A DNA stretch of 64,000 bases from JACDAN01 sp963721345 (GCA_963721345.1 CAVRIT010000001.1:1612001-1676000), one strand, 5' to 3'. Shown: positions 1-9,243, counted from the first letter of the stretch. Made by a program: numbers and translations. The notes: generated from the letters alone by a model not told the origin.

Positions 1-1
1 G

Positions 2-1844
2 TACCTCGCCTTCCAGCTGCGCTTCGACTTCAACGTTCCGCCGACCTTCGAGGAGGGCCTGCTCGCCACGACGCTGCTCGTCGTTGCGATCAAGCTGGCG
101 GTCTTCGTCGCGCTCGGCTTCTACAACCGCTGGTGGCGTTATGTGTCCACGAAGGACATGTGGCGAGCGGCGCTCGGCGTTCTCGTGGCGTCGGTGCTCG
201 CCGCCCTCGCGATCTACTTCGGCGATCCGTTCGAGCGGCGGCTCCCGCGAGGTGTCGTGCTGATGGACTTCGTGCTCCTGCTCGGGTTCGTCGCCGGCTC
301 GCGGTTGGCGGCGAGGACGATCTTCGAGCGCCCGACGGCTTCGAGCCTCGTCGCGCGGGGCAAGGAAGTCATCGTCGTCGGCGCGGGGGATGCCGGTCAG
401 CTCGTGATCCGCGAGATGCAGCGATCGCGTCAGCTCGGCTACACGCCCATCGGGCTCGTCGACGACGACCCGAGGAAGAAGAACCTGCGCGTCCACGGCG
501 TGCGTGTGCTCGGTAGGACGGACGAGCTGCCGCACGTCCTCCGCGACAACCGTCCCGACGAGCTCCTGATCGCGATCCCGTCGGCCTCCGGTGAGGACCG
601 GCAGAAGATCGTCGAGATCGCGCGGCGCGAGGGCGTCGCCGTCAAGACGCTGCCCGGGCTCTACGAGCTGATCGCGGACGAGGAGAACCTCGCGGGGCGC
701 ATCCGGCCGGTGCAGGTCGAGGACGTCCTCGGCCGCGAGCCCGTGGAGGTCGACATCGAGGCGATCTCGGAGTACCTGCGCGACGAGACCGTGCTCGTCA
801 CCGGCGCGGGTGGCTCGATCGGCTCCGAGCTCTGCCGCCAGATCTCGCGGTGCGGTCCGGCGCGTCTCGTGCTCGTCGACCAGGCCGAGACGCCGCTCTT
901 CGAGATCGAACGCGAGCTCGTGGACGAGCGCCAGTTCACGGCGAGCATCCCGGTGCTGGCCGACGTCTCGAACCGAACACGGATGCGCCACGTCTTCGAG
1001 CGCTACCGCCCCGGCGTCGTCTTCCACTCCGCGGCCTACAAGCACGTTCCGCTGATGGAGGCGAACCCGCTCGAGTCGGTGCGCAACAACGTCCTCGCCA
1101 CGAAGGTCGTCGCCGACACGGCGGTCGAGTACGACGCGAAGCGCTTCGTCCTGATCTCGACGGACAAGGCGCTGAACCCGAAGGCGGTCTACGGGCAGTG
1201 CAAGGCGCTCTGCGAGTGGATCGTGGAGGCGTACGGGTGCCGGGCCGACGTGCCCACGCGGTTCGTCGCCGTGCGCTTCGGCAACGTCTTGGGCTCCGCG
1301 GGCAGCGTGATCACGATCTTCAAGCGCCAGATCGAGCAGGGCGGGCCGGTCACGATCACGCACCCGGAGATGACGCGCTACTTCATGACCATCCCGGAGG
1401 CCGTCGTCGCTGGTCGTCCAGGCCGGGTCGATCGGCGGCGCCGGAGAGATCTACGTGCTCGACATGGGCGAGCCGGTCTCGATCCTCGAGCTCGCCCGCG
1501 ACATGATCCGGCTCTCCGGCAAGGAGCCCGAGCGGGACATCCCGTTCAACTACATCGGCGTGAGGGCCGGCGAGAAGCTCCACGAAGAGCTGTGGGGCGC
1601 GGACGAGGAGATCGCCTCGACGGGGCATCCGAAGATCCAGCGGGCCAGGCGCAGGCCGATCAGCGCCGAGTGGCTGGACGAGGAGCTCGTCGAGCTGGAG
1701 CGATTGGTGCACGACGGCGAGACGCTCGAGGCCGTCTCCCGGCTCTCGACGATGATGAAGGCCCCGGTTCGCCTAGGGCTGGGGCGCGAGCAGCAGGTCG
1801 AGCAGCTTGACGGGATCGCGCCGGACGCGCGCCGCGCCCGCTGA
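2..1844 (+). CDS. Membrane NDP-sugar epimerase/4,6-dehydratase (WbpM/PglF/CapD type), 5' partial, frameshifted
   Basis: Long-form polysaccharide dehydratase. The frame is open from the left edge, so the start lies outside the window. Hydrophobic segments lie at about 60-320, followed by a first Rossmann domain (VVGAGDAGQ near 378) and a second SDR domain (VTGAGGSIGSE near 795) with STDKALNP and YGQCK. The family makes 4-keto-6-deoxy UDP-sugars at the membrane for glycan synthesis. The usual Met of the WbpM/PglF class is here a Tyr (YxxxK). The reading frame breaks at about 1403-1406 after TIPEAV: one extra base moves it to the next frame, which continues SLVVQAGSIGGAGEIY and EPVSILELA to the stop. 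The 3' end overlaps the convergent DUF354 gene by 72 bases. Either the gene is inactivated or the extra base is a sequence error. Confidence 0.85.
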
Positions 1845-2783
1845 CTCCCGCTTCCTGACGACGAGCGCCCGCGGGTCGGTGATCGGCACGAGCCTTCCCT
1901 GGCGGATCAGCTCCTCGTCAACGCCGCCGAGGCGGCCGCCGAACGTCGTGTAGACGGGCACGCCGAGGGCCGCGGCCTCGCGGTTCATCGTCCCGCCCGC
2001 CGAGACGACGAGGTCGCTGAGCGCGATCAGGCTCTGCGCGTCCACCGCATGTTCGGGAACGACCAGCGCGGGCAGCGCGAGGGAGCGGACGTACTCGCCC
2101 TGCTCCTTCGTTCGCGGCAACACGACCGCGTGCAGGTCCTCCTGGCGGCCCAGGTGCTCGAGCACCTGCGGGAAGAGCGGGTTCGAGCGCCGGTGGTAGA
2201 GCGACACATCGGGCGGTGTGCGGACGACGACGAGGGTGCGCTCGGGATCGAGCGACAGGCGGTCGACGATCGAGCGGTCCGGCTGGAAGTCCGAGAGGTA
2301 GTACTCCTCCTTCAGTCCCTCGTACTGCCGCAGCTTCGGGGGTCTGACCCCGAACCGCGCGAGGCGGTCCTCGGGGATCGCGTCGGGGACGACGACGTGC
2401 GTCGCAGCGCGCAGCCCAAGCTGGTGCTGGAGCCACGCGTACTCGTAGTCGAACGTCGTCGAGCTCGGGATGCCGAGGCGCCGCGCGGTGATCGTCAGCT
2501 CATGCGATCCGTGGGCCAGCGCGTGGTCGAAGTTCCGTCCCTTGGCCCAGCGCCGCAGCGCGCCGAGTCGCGAAGTCAGCGCGCGCGCCTTTCCCAGGCG
2601 GGAGCGGCCGCCGTGACGCCCGAAGACCTCGGCCTCGATGCCGTGCAGCTCCAGGAGCTCGAGCGTCTGGGCGTAGCTCCGCGCGGTGACCTCGACCTCG
2701 TCCCCTCGCTCGCGCAGGATCTGCATCAGGGGCCGGAACACCAGCACATGCGCCGGCGCGGTCATGTCGATCCAGACTCTCAA
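1773..2783 (-). CDS. DUF354 family predicted glycosyltransferase-like protein
   Basis: 336 aa. The N-terminus (LRVWIDMTAPAHVLVFRPL) matches the DUF354 pattern, which resembles GT-B glycosyltransferases such as UDP-GlcNAc 2-epimerase. The C-terminal half has a sugar-nucleotide-site-like stretch (SAGGTMNREAAALGVPVYTT). The TTG start at 2783 overlaps the TGA of the upstream asparagine synthase gene as TTGA, which is why it was chosen over longer upstream readings that only mirror that gene. It is the last gene of a minus-strand operon with the sugar transferase and asnB, so a role in cell-surface glycan synthesis is likely. The substrate is unknown. Confidence 0.8.
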   Translation of the reverse strand: MRVWIDMTAPAHVLVFRPLMQILRERGDEVEVTARSYAQTLELLELHGIEAEVFGRHGGRSRLGKARALTSRLGALRRWAKGRNFDHALAHGSHELTITARRLGIPSSTTFDYEYAWLQHQLGLRAATHVVVPDAIPEDRLARFGVRPPKLRQYEGLKEEYYLSDFQPDRSIVDRLSLDPERTLVVVRTPPDVSLYHRRSNPLFPQVLEHLGRQEDLHAVVLPRTKEQGEYVRSLALPALVVPEHAVDAQSLIALSDLVVSAGGTMNREAAALGVPVYTTFGGRLGGVDEELIRQGRLVPITDPRALVVRKRESAGAARVRRDPVKLLDLLLAPQP

Positions 2784-4669
2784 GCGACGGCTGCGGAGAC
2801 GGACGGCTCGCGAAGCGCCCCGGGCTGCCGCTCGACGTGACGCTCGTACCAGAGGGTGAAGGCGAGCAGGCCCCAGAGCTGGCGCGACAGGTCTTCCTTG
2901 CCCGCGACGTGCCGGTCGATCAGCCGTGTGACGGGCTCGGGGCGGAAGAACGCCTGGCGGCGCAGCGTCTCGGCGGAGAGCACGTCCCGCGCGAAGGGCT
3001 CGAGCTCGCCGCGCAGCCACGCGGCGGCCGGAATCGAGAACCCTCGCTTGCGCCCGTAGACGATCCGCCGCGGCAGAAGCGGCTCGGCCGCCTTCCGCAG
3101 CAGCCGCTTCTTGCGCATGCCGCTGACCTTCAGCTTCGTCGGCAGCGCCTGCGCCAGACCGGCGACGAGCGGGTCGAGGTACGGGACGCGCGCCTCGAGC
3201 GAATGGGCCATCGACGCGCGATCGGTCTTCACGAGCAGGTCGTCGACCAGGTACGTGCCGAGGTCGACGTCCTGGAGCCGGGCGAGCAGCTCGGCGCCCT
3301 CGGTCTCGCGGTACCTCGCGCGCAGCAGGTCGACGGGGTCGAGGTCGGAGCGGTGGACGGCCAGCTCGGCGCGCGCCTCCGGCGAGAAGATCTCTTTCCA
3401 GGCGTGGTGCCGCTCGAGCGGCGGGAGCGAGGCACCGCGGACGAACCGCTTTGCCTTGTAGTCGAAACTCGCCTTGCGGCTCGAGCTCGGCAGGCGCTCG
3501 ACGAGCGGGCGTGCCAGCGGCGCGAACCGGCCGACCCGCAGCGCGAGGAGATCGGCGGCGTAGGTGTAGTAGCCGCCGAAGAGCTCGTCGCCGCCCTCCC
3601 CGGAGAGCGCGACCTTGACGTGTGAGGCGGCGAGCTGGGAGACCAGGTAGGTCGGGAGCGCGGAAGAGTCGGCGAACGGCTCGTCGAACGCTTCGGCGAG
3701 AGCGGGCAGCAGGAGCGCGGCGTCCGGCCGCACCACGAGCTCCTCGTGACGAGTGCCGTAGCGCTCCGCCACCGAGCGCGCATCGCCGAGCTCGTCGAAC
3801 GACCGCTCCTCGAATCCGATCGAGAAGGTGTGCACGGTGCCGCCGCTCTCCTGGGCGGCGAGCGCAGCGAGGAGCGACGAATCGACGCCGCCCGAGAGCA
3901 GCACGCCGACCGGCACGTCTGAGATCAGGTGCGCCCGCACCGAGTCGCGCAGTCGCGCGCGGAGCTCCTCGGCGAGCTCGTCTTCGTTCTCCCGCCGCAC
4001 GTCGGCTGCGGCAACCGGGGCCGGCCGGGCGAAGCGCAAAACGCGGGCCTCGCCCTCCTCCCAGACGAGCACGTGCCCCGGCAGCAGCTTCCTGACGTCG
4101 CGGAAGATCGAGTACGGGCCGGGAATGGAGTTGAAGGCCAGAAACGCCTCGAGCGCGTCGAAGTCGATCTCGCCGCGCGGCAGGGCGCGCAGCTCGGAGG
4201 CGAACGCGAGCCCGTCGCCGTCGACGCGGTAGTAGAGCGGCTTGATCCCGAACGCGTCACGCGCGAGCACCAGGCGGCGGCGCCGCGCGTCCCAGACCGC
4301 GACGGCGAACATCCCGCGGAGCAGCTCCGCGAAGCCCTCGCCGTGCTCCTCGTAGAGATGCACGAGCACCTCGGTGTCGGACTGCGTGGCGAACCGGTGC
4401 CCGGCCGCCTCGAGGCGGGCCCGCAGTTCTCGGTAGTTGTAGATCTCGCCGTTCTGGACGACGTGCACGGAGCCGTCCTCGTTCGCGATCGGCTGGTCGC
4501 CCGTTGCGAGGTCGATGATCGAGAGCCGGCGCGAGGCGAGGCCGGCGGGACCGTCCACGAGCTGCCCGTCCGAGTCGGGGCCGCGATGGACGAGCGTGGC
4601 GCTCATCGCGCGCAGCCGCTCGGGGTCGACCGCGCCGCCGCGCGACACGAGTCCGCAAATGCCACACAT
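2780..4669 (-). CDS. asnB: Asparagine synthase (glutamine-hydrolysing)
   Basis: 629 aa, normal family length. Residue 2 is the catalytic Cys of the class II glutamine amidotransferase domain (MCGICG), followed by RGPDSDG, RLSIIDL, NGEIYNY and SDTEVL. The synthetase domain carries the PP-loop SGGVDSS near residue 260 and GEGGDELFGGY near 360. It uses glutamine and ATP to amidate aspartate or, in surface polysaccharide clusters, possibly another carboxylate such as a uronic acid. It lies between a sugar transferase (7 bases upstream) and the DUF354 gene (TTGA overlap), so a glycan-modifying amidotransferase role is a fair alternative to plain asparagine synthesis. Confidence 0.9.
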   Translation of the reverse strand: MCGICGLVSRGGAVDPERLRAMSATLVHRGPDSDGQLVDGPAGLASRRLSIIDLATGDQPIANEDGSVHVVQNGEIYNYRELRARLEAAGHRFATQSDTEVLVHLYEEHGEGFAELLRGMFAVAVWDARRRRLVLARDAFGIKPLYYRVDGDGLAFASELRALPRGEIDFDALEAFLAFNSIPGPYSIFRDVRKLLPGHVLVWEEGEARVLRFARPAPVAAADVRRENEDELAEELRARLRDSVRAHLISDVPVGVLLSGGVDSSLLAALAAQESGGTVHTFSIGFEERSFDELGDARSVAERYGTRHEELVVRPDAALLLPALAEAFDEPFADSSALPTYLVSQLAASHVKVALSGEGGDELFGGYYTYAADLLALRVGRFAPLARPLVERLPSSSRKASFDYKAKRFVRGASLPPLERHHAWKEIFSPEARAELAVHRSDLDPVDLLRARYRETEGAELLARLQDVDLGTYLVDDLLVKTDRASMAHSLEARVPYLDPLVAGLAQALPTKLKVSGMRKKRLLRKAAEPLLPRRIVYGRKRGFSIPAAAWLRGELEPFARDVLSAETLRRQAFFRPEPVTRLIDRHVAGKEDLSRQLWGLLAFTLWYERHVERQPGALREPSVSAAVA

Positions 4670-4676
4670 CAGCGGC

Positions 4677-5360
4677 TCAGCCTACTTTTGTCGGTCGGAC
4701 CGCCCCGCGCAGCGACTGCCGCAGCACGCGCCAGCCCGTCGCGCCGAGCGTCCGGAGGTAGAGCCCCACGGAGCGGTCGGCGATCCACTCGAGGTCGTGG
4801 GAGAGCTTCTCCGCCATCGACGCCTCGTACCCGCGGCGCACCTGCGCAAAGCCGGTCAGGCCGGGGCGCACGACGAGTCGCTGCCAGTAGGCGGGCAGAT
4901 CGGACGCGAGCTGCTCGAAGAAGATCGGGCGAATAGGGCGGGGCCCGACCAGGCTCATCTGGCCGCGGAGGACGTTGAAGAGCTGTGGCAGCTCGTCGAG
5001 CTGGGTCGCCCGGAGCCAGCGGCCGACGCGTGTCCGCTCCTCCCGCGTCAGCGCGACGAGCTCCGGGCCGAGGAACGGCCCGAGGCGCTCCTCCGCGCCG
5101 GCGCGCAGCGTGCGGAACTTCAGCATCGTGTAGAACTCGCCGCCGCGCCCGACCCGACGGCCGCGATAGAAGACGGGACGCCCGCTCGTTGCGACGATCG
5201 CGAGTGCGAGCAGCGCCATCGGGATCGAGGCGACTACGAGGAACAGCGTCGCGAGCACGACGTCGAGGACGCGGAGCGTCGCATCGACACGCTCACGCCG
5301 TGGGCTTTCCCTCGCCCGCCGGATGAAGCTCTCGGAGAGCGAGGAGGGCTGCTGGGCCAT
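4677..5360 (-). CDS. Bacterial sugar transferase (undecaprenyl-phosphate phosphoglycosyltransferase)
   Basis: 227 aa monotopic phosphoglycosyltransferase. One hydrophobic helix at about residues 28-55 is followed by PVFYRGRRVG, the KFRTL motif, LDELPQL, SLVGPRP and PGLTGFAQVRRG, the usual order in the family (PglC/WbaP catalytic domain). It moves a sugar-1-phosphate from an NDP-sugar to undecaprenyl phosphate and so starts a glycan on the inner face of the membrane. It is the first gene of the minus-strand operon with asnB and the DUF354 gene. Two further initiators occur in the window, at 53428 and 61594. Confidence 0.9.
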   Translation of the reverse strand: MAQQPSSLSESFIRRARESPRRERVDATLRVLDVVLATLFLVVASIPMALLALAIVATSGRPVFYRGRRVGRGGEFYTMLKFRTLRAGAEERLGPFLGPELVALTREERTRVGRWLRATQLDELPQLFNVLRGQMSLVGPRPIRPIFFEQLASDLPAYWQRLVVRPGLTGFAQVRRGYEASMAEKLSHDLEWIADRSVGLYLRTLGATGWRVLRQSLRGAVRPTKVG

Positions 5361-5379
5361 CGGATCGATCCTAGTAAGC

Positions 5380-5407
5380 GCGAGGGCCGGCTTGTGCCGG
5401 CCCTCGC
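5380..5407 (-). terminator. Hairpin terminator after the PhoX-like gene
   Basis: Perfect 11-base inverted repeat GCGAGGGCCGG / CCGGCCCTCGC around the 6-base loop CTTGTG. It lies 23 bases past the stop of the minus-strand PhoX-like gene and before the sugar transferase gene in the same direction. No long T run follows, so it could be a Rho-assisted or poor intrinsic terminator. Confidence 0.6.
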
Positions 5408-5430
5408 GGGTCCTTCAGGACGAGACGGCG

Positions 5431-6981
5431 TCAGTCGTCGTCGTCGTCGTCATCGTCGTGGTCTCCGCCCCCTTGGCTGCCGGGGACGTACAAGGCCAGC
5501 AACTGCCCGTTCTCGCCCATGCTGCTGTTGGGCTTCAGTGACGGGCCGGGCTGCGGGACCTGGCTGTTGTGCCCCTGCACGTCCAGGAGCCACCAGTCCT
5601 TCCCGAGCACGTCCCGGGCGTCGATGATTCCGGACGACTCCCACGTGCCGGGAAGGCAGCCCGCGCAGGGCTCGGCGTTCGGGTACGTCGGCGGAGTTCC
5701 CGGAGGCGTGTTGACGCGCGCCACCGATCGCAGCGACTTGTCCGCGAAGCGGTACTCCATAACCCGGTTGTGCTGGGCCCGGAAGGCCGACTCGCGGTCC
5801 TCCTGGATCATCAGCACGCGCTCCGACGTATCCATGTTGTCCGGATTGACGATGTCGTCGTTGTGCGGTGCGTCGCCGTTGAGGATCATCCGCATCGTCG
5901 ATCCCCTGGTCGGGTCGTTCCAATTGAAGTCGAACTGGTAGACCCGCCCCCTCGGTGTGGGCGACGGCGGCACTGTGACCGGCGCCTTGCCGGTATCGGC
6001 GATGAAGACGCGGCTCTCCTTGCCGCGGAGCGAAGCGAGGTCCTCCATCCGGTCGAAGCGGAACGCGCCTTCACGCGTGGCCGCGGCCTTCAGGGTGACG
6101 TCGTTTTCGTTGTCCGGATGTTGCGTGAGCCTCACCCAGTGCCCGTGGACCACCTGGTCCTTCGAGACGACCTCGGCGTTGCTCTTCTCCTCGCCCGCGT
6201 CAGGCACGAACACGTGGAGTGCGCCTTGACGGCCCGTGATCCCACCCTTGAACGTCGGTGCGAAGTAGGCGTAGAAGTACGCGGGCTGGCCAGGCCGGAA
6301 GTCGTCCTCAGTAGTCGCGAAGACCCACTGCTTGAGGCGAAGCGGCAGGACGTTCTCGTGCTGAAGGTGACCGAAATGCTCGGTGTCGCGCCACATGCCG
6401 GTCTCCGCATCCATCACGATCGAGCTGCCGTCATGCGCCGGCCCCGGCGGCTGCCCCGCGATCGGAACCGCTTCCTCGCCCGTGAAGTAGAACGGCTTGC
6501 CGCCGACGATCCTCAGGGTCGCCGAGCAGAAGCGCTCGTAGCCCTCAAGCCCGGTGAAGGCATATTCGGCCGAGTGCACACTCCGCGTCTCGCGGTCGAT
6601 CACGAGCCTCGAGATGCGCGTGTCGACGAGCGGCGGGTTGTTCGGGAACGACCGGCCGAGCTCGTGATTCATCATCGCGACGAACTCGCGCGACCCACCG
6701 CCGTGGAGCCAATCCCAGCGGCTCTTCTTCTGGTTGTAGGCGCCGAGCCCGTCCGGAATGCCGGACATCTGGTAGTCGTCGTCGACGCCGGGGTCTCCCG
6801 CCGGGACGATGTCGCCGACGGTGAGGATCTTGTCGACCACTACGCCCGGAGCAGTGCCGACCATGAAGTACGGCCTCGTCGTCTTCACCCCGGGCCCGCC
6901 GTGCGAGGCGACCGCGCCACTGACGAGAAATGCTGCGACGAGGGCGCACACCGCCACCGCCGCAGAAACTGCTCTTCGCAT
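5431..6981 (-). CDS. Secreted PhoX/DUF839-like protein with poly-Asp C-terminus
   Basis: 516 aa. ATG at 6981 is preceded by the purine-rich GGGGGAGAGG. Residues 1-26 are a signal peptide (MRRAVSAAVAVCALVAAFL...). The mature part has the PhoX-family elements MMNHELGRS, RFCSATL, TGEE and a long beta-propeller-like body ending with DVQGHNS. PhoX enzymes are exported metal-dependent (Ca/Fe) alkaline phosphatases, but many DUF839 members have no assigned activity. The last residues are GGGDH followed by eight Asp, encoded by a GAC repeat, possibly a metal-binding tail. It is divergent from the LysR gene, with a 99-base shared control region. Confidence 0.75.
   Translation of the reverse strand: MRRAVSAAVAVCALVAAFLVSGAVASHGGPGVKTTRPYFMVGTAPGVVVDKILTVGDIVPAGDPGVDDDYQMSGIPDGLGAYNQKKSRWDWLHGGGSREFVAMMNHELGRSFPNNPPLVDTRISRLVIDRETRSVHSAEYAFTGLEGYERFCSATLRIVGGKPFYFTGEEAVPIAGQPPGPAHDGSSIVMDAETGMWRDTEHFGHLQHENVLPLRLKQWVFATTEDDFRPGQPAYFYAYFAPTFKGGITGRQGALHVFVPDAGEEKSNAEVVSKDQVVHGHWVRLTQHPDNENDVTLKAAATREGAFRFDRMEDLASLRGKESRVFIADTGKAPVTVPPSPTPRGRVYQFDFNWNDPTRGSTMRMILNGDAPHNDDIVNPDNMDTSERVLMIQEDRESAFRAQHNRVMEYRFADKSLRSVARVNTPPGTPPTYPNAEPCAGCLPGTWESSGIIDARDVLGKDWWLLDVQGHNSQVPQPGPSLKPNSSMGENGQLLALYVPGSQGGGDHDDDDDDDD
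5434..5460 (-). repeat. GAC/GTC trinucleotide repeat encoding the Asp tail
   Basis: Eight consecutive Asp codons (seven GAC, one GAT) directly before the stop of the PhoX-like gene. A short in-frame triplet repeat of this kind can vary in length by slippage without changing frame. Confidence 0.8.
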
Positions 6982-7066
6982 TGCCTCTCCCCCTGTTCGG
7001 TTGGTAGAGGGAAGTATTTCGTAGTCCGCGTGTCGATGCGAGTCCTCTCCGGTGTGGGTCTGGATG

Positions 7067-7083
7067 CATAAGATTCGCTTATG
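7067..7083 (+). promoter_or_regulatory. Candidate LysR-type operator overlapping the regulator's start codon
   Basis: Perfect inverted repeat CATAAG-N5-CTTATG. Its core fits the T-N11-A pattern of LysR-type binding sites. The right arm includes the ATG (7081-7083) of the LysR gene, as expected for autorepression, and it sits in the divergent region facing the PhoX-like gene. Binding is inferred, not shown. Confidence 0.6.
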
Positions 7084-7974
7084 GACACCCGCCAGCTCGC
7101 AGCCTTCTGCGCGGTCGTCGACCGGCGCAGCTTCTCGCAGGCCGCCGAGCAGCTCGGCGTCACCCAGCCGGCGGTGAGCTTGCAGATCCGTTCGCTTGAA
7201 AAACGGCTTGGCCAGCGACTTCTCGACCGCTCCGGGCGGCGGGTGGAGCCGACCGAGGCCGGCCAGCGCCTGTATCGCAGCGCCCAGCGCCTGCTTGCGC
7301 TGGAGCAGCAGCTTCTGGAGGAAGTGGCCGGCGAGGGTGAGGGGGAACTCGCTGGCCGCCTCGAGATCGGATGCTCCACCGGGCCGGGGGCGACGATCCT
7401 CCCGCTGCTGCTCTGCGAGTTCCAGGCGGCGAATCCCGGCGTGACGATCTCTCTGTCTGTCAGCGACACGCAGCACGTCATCGACGCGGTGGCCCAGCGC
7501 GAGCTCGAGCTCGGCGTGGTGGGCGCGGCGCCGAGGCACCGCGGCGTGAGCTTCGAGCCCTTCTTCCGCGACGAGGTCGTCCTCGCCGTTCCGCCGAAGC
7601 ACCGGCTCGCGGGCAAGACCGTGAGTCTCGACGAGCTCCGCCGGGAGACCTTGATCGTGATGCAGGAGGGCGCAGGGGTCCGGCAGATGATCGAGGACGA
7701 GCTGCGCGAGGCCGGGCTGAAGTTGCGCGACCTCGACGTGCGGCTCGAGCTCGGGCTCCAGGAGTCGGTGAAAGCCGCAGTCGCCGCGGGGCACGGCGTG
7801 ACGTTCATCTCCCGCTCGTCGATGGAGCCGGAGCTGGCTTCGGGGAGCCTCGCTGCGTCGCGGGTCAAGGGGCTCGACCCGGCGCGCGAGATCTCGCTCG
7901 TGCGTTCCACCGGGCGGACGCCGAGCCGCGTCGCGGAGGCGTTCGTCGAGTTCGCGCGCGAGCGCGTGCCGTGA
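7081..7974 (+). CDS. LysR family transcriptional regulator
   Basis: 297 aa, standard size. N-terminal winged helix-turn-helix (residues 1-60: LAAFCAVVDRRSFSQAAEQLGVTQPAVS) and a periplasmic-binding-protein-like effector domain (about 90-295). It overlaps the next gene (GTGA), so regulator and maleylacetate reductase-like enzyme are co-transcribed. LysR proteins next to aromatic ring-cleavage genes (CatR/ClcR type) commonly respond to pathway intermediates. The effector here is unknown. Confidence 0.92.
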   Translation: MDTRQLAAFCAVVDRRSFSQAAEQLGVTQPAVSLQIRSLEKRLGQRLLDRSGRRVEPTEAGQRLYRSAQRLLALEQQLLEEVAGEGEGELAGRLEIGCSTGPGATILPLLLCEFQAANPGVTISLSVSDTQHVIDAVAQRELELGVVGAAPRHRGVSFEPFFRDEVVLAVPPKHRLAGKTVSLDELRRETLIVMQEGAGVRQMIEDELREAGLKLRDLDVRLELGLQESVKAAVAAGHGVTFISRSSMEPELASGSLAASRVKGLDPAREISLVRSTGRTPSRVAEAFVEFARERVP

Positions 7975-8921
7975 TCGTCCGTTGGGGGCTCGATCTGCTG
8001 CCGGGCCTCCTCGACGAGGTGGGCATCGAGCGGCCGTTCCTCGTCGCGGGGCCGAGGTGGAACGACCTGGCGATCGAGGCTGCCGAACGGTGGACGGAGA
8101 TCCCGTCGCACCGCATCGAGGTTCCGGCCGGCGTGGACGGGGTCGTCGCGGTAGGAGGCGGCAGCGCAATCGATACGGCGAAGGCGGCATCCGCGCAGGG
8201 CGGCTTGCCGCTCGTCTCGGTGCCGACGACCTACTCGGGCGCCGAGTGGCCGTCGTTCTTCGGCGTGCGCGACCCCGACAGGCGGATGCGGGGCGGCGGC
8301 GCCGGGGCGCACCTCGCCGGGATCGTCTACGACCCGGAGCTGACGCTCGAATTGCCGCGCGCGGAGACCGTGGGAACCGCGCTGAACGCGCTGGCGCACA
8401 CCGCCGAGGCGCTGTACCACCCGGCGCGGAATCCGGAGTCGGACCGGCTGTCGCTGGACGGCGCGCGCTCAATCGCGCACGCGCTGCCCAAAGTGGTCGA
8501 CGAGCCCGGAGACCTCGCCCACAGGACTCGTCTTCTGGAGGGCGCGGCGGCGGCAGGCGAGGCGCTTGCCCGCTCCGGCCTCTGCCTGGGCCATGCGATG
8601 GCGCAGGCGCTAGGAGGCCGCTACGGACTGTCGCATGGCGCGATGAACGCGCTGTGCCTGCCGCCGGCGCTGCGCTTCAACGGGTCCGTGGCGGCGGACG
8701 CAATCGGACGGTTCGCACAAGCCATCGGCGAAGAGGACGCCCCGGCGCGAGTCCAAGAGCTCGCGCGCCTAGGCGGCTTCGAGCGGCTACGCGAGTTTGA
8801 GGTGCCAGAGGACGAGCTTGGCGACGTCGCTGCGGCTGCCGCAGAGCGGGCCGGCGCGAAGGCGAATCCGCGCGCGGCCTCGGCCGTCGAGATCGCCGGG
8901 CTCCTGCGCGAGATCTACTAA
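7971..8921 (+). CDS. Maleylacetate reductase-like iron-containing alcohol dehydrogenase
   Basis: 316 aa. Dinucleotide motif GGGSAIDTAKA near residue 60, PTTYSGAEW near 85, ALAHTAEALY near 140 and LCLGHAMAQALGG followed by LSHGAMNALCLP near 205-225, a pattern typical of maleylacetate reductases. That enzyme reduces maleylacetate to 3-oxoadipate with NAD(P)H at the end of hydroxyquinol and chlorocatechol degradation. The GTG start overlaps the LysR stop (GTGA). No ring-cleavage dioxygenase lies in the window, so the physiological substrate is open. Confidence 0.82.
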   Translation: MIVRWGLDLLPGLLDEVGIERPFLVAGPRWNDLAIEAAERWTEIPSHRIEVPAGVDGVVAVGGGSAIDTAKAASAQGGLPLVSVPTTYSGAEWPSFFGVRDPDRRMRGGGAGAHLAGIVYDPELTLELPRAETVGTALNALAHTAEALYHPARNPESDRLSLDGARSIAHALPKVVDEPGDLAHRTRLLEGAAAAGEALARSGLCLGHAMAQALGGRYGLSHGAMNALCLPPALRFNGSVAADAIGRFAQAIGEEDAPARVQELARLGGFERLREFEVPEDELGDVAAAAAERAGAKANPRAASAVEIAGLLREIY

Positions 8922-9205
8922 CGCGGGCAGGCGCCTGCGGCGGGCTGTCCGCCCGGGCCTGCCAGGAACCAGTCACCGCGCTCGACGCAGTACCGGAACT
9001 GGTCGGCCCAGACGAGCGTCACGCCGTCCGGAGCCTTGCCGGCGTAGGTGCCGGTCGACTTGTGGCTGAACTCGATCGCCGTTGCTGCGGCCAGCAGGAT
9101 GGCGCTCGGTGCTTTCTCGCTCGTCTGAAAGCTCTGCCGGGTCCACATCATCCCGGCGATCGCCAGCGCGCAGAGGATCCCGACGAGGCCGACCGTCTTG
9201 ACCAT
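8918..9205 (-). CDS. Small membrane-anchored hypothetical protein
   Basis: 95 aa. One N-terminal hydrophobic helix (residues 3-20) follows a short basic start, and the rest is predicted outside the membrane with two Cys (RYCVERGDW and GACPR at the very end) that could form a disulfide. I do not recognise the family. It ends 4 bases inside the convergent maleylacetate reductase-like gene and is divergent from the flavoprotein operon. Confidence 0.55.
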   Translation of the reverse strand: MVKTVGLVGILCALAIAGMMWTRQSFQTSEKAPSAILLAAATAIEFSHKSTGTYAGKAPDGVTLVWADQFRYCVERGDWFLAGPGGQPAAGACPR

Positions 9206-9243
9206 GCCTTCTGTATCGGCTCCAACGGTAGAAATAATGAATA

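Noticed and set aside
5431..6981. The PhoX-like protein as the missing ComB phosphatase of the sulfonate pathway.
   Set aside because: It is exported, while phosphosulfolactate would be in the cytosol, and it is not in the sulfur operon.
5431..8472. A very long minus-strand reading of the PhoX-like gene running back through the LysR gene.
   Set aside because: The extra N-terminus is a mirror of the LysR and dehydrogenase genes. A signal peptide and ribosome site fix the start at 6981.
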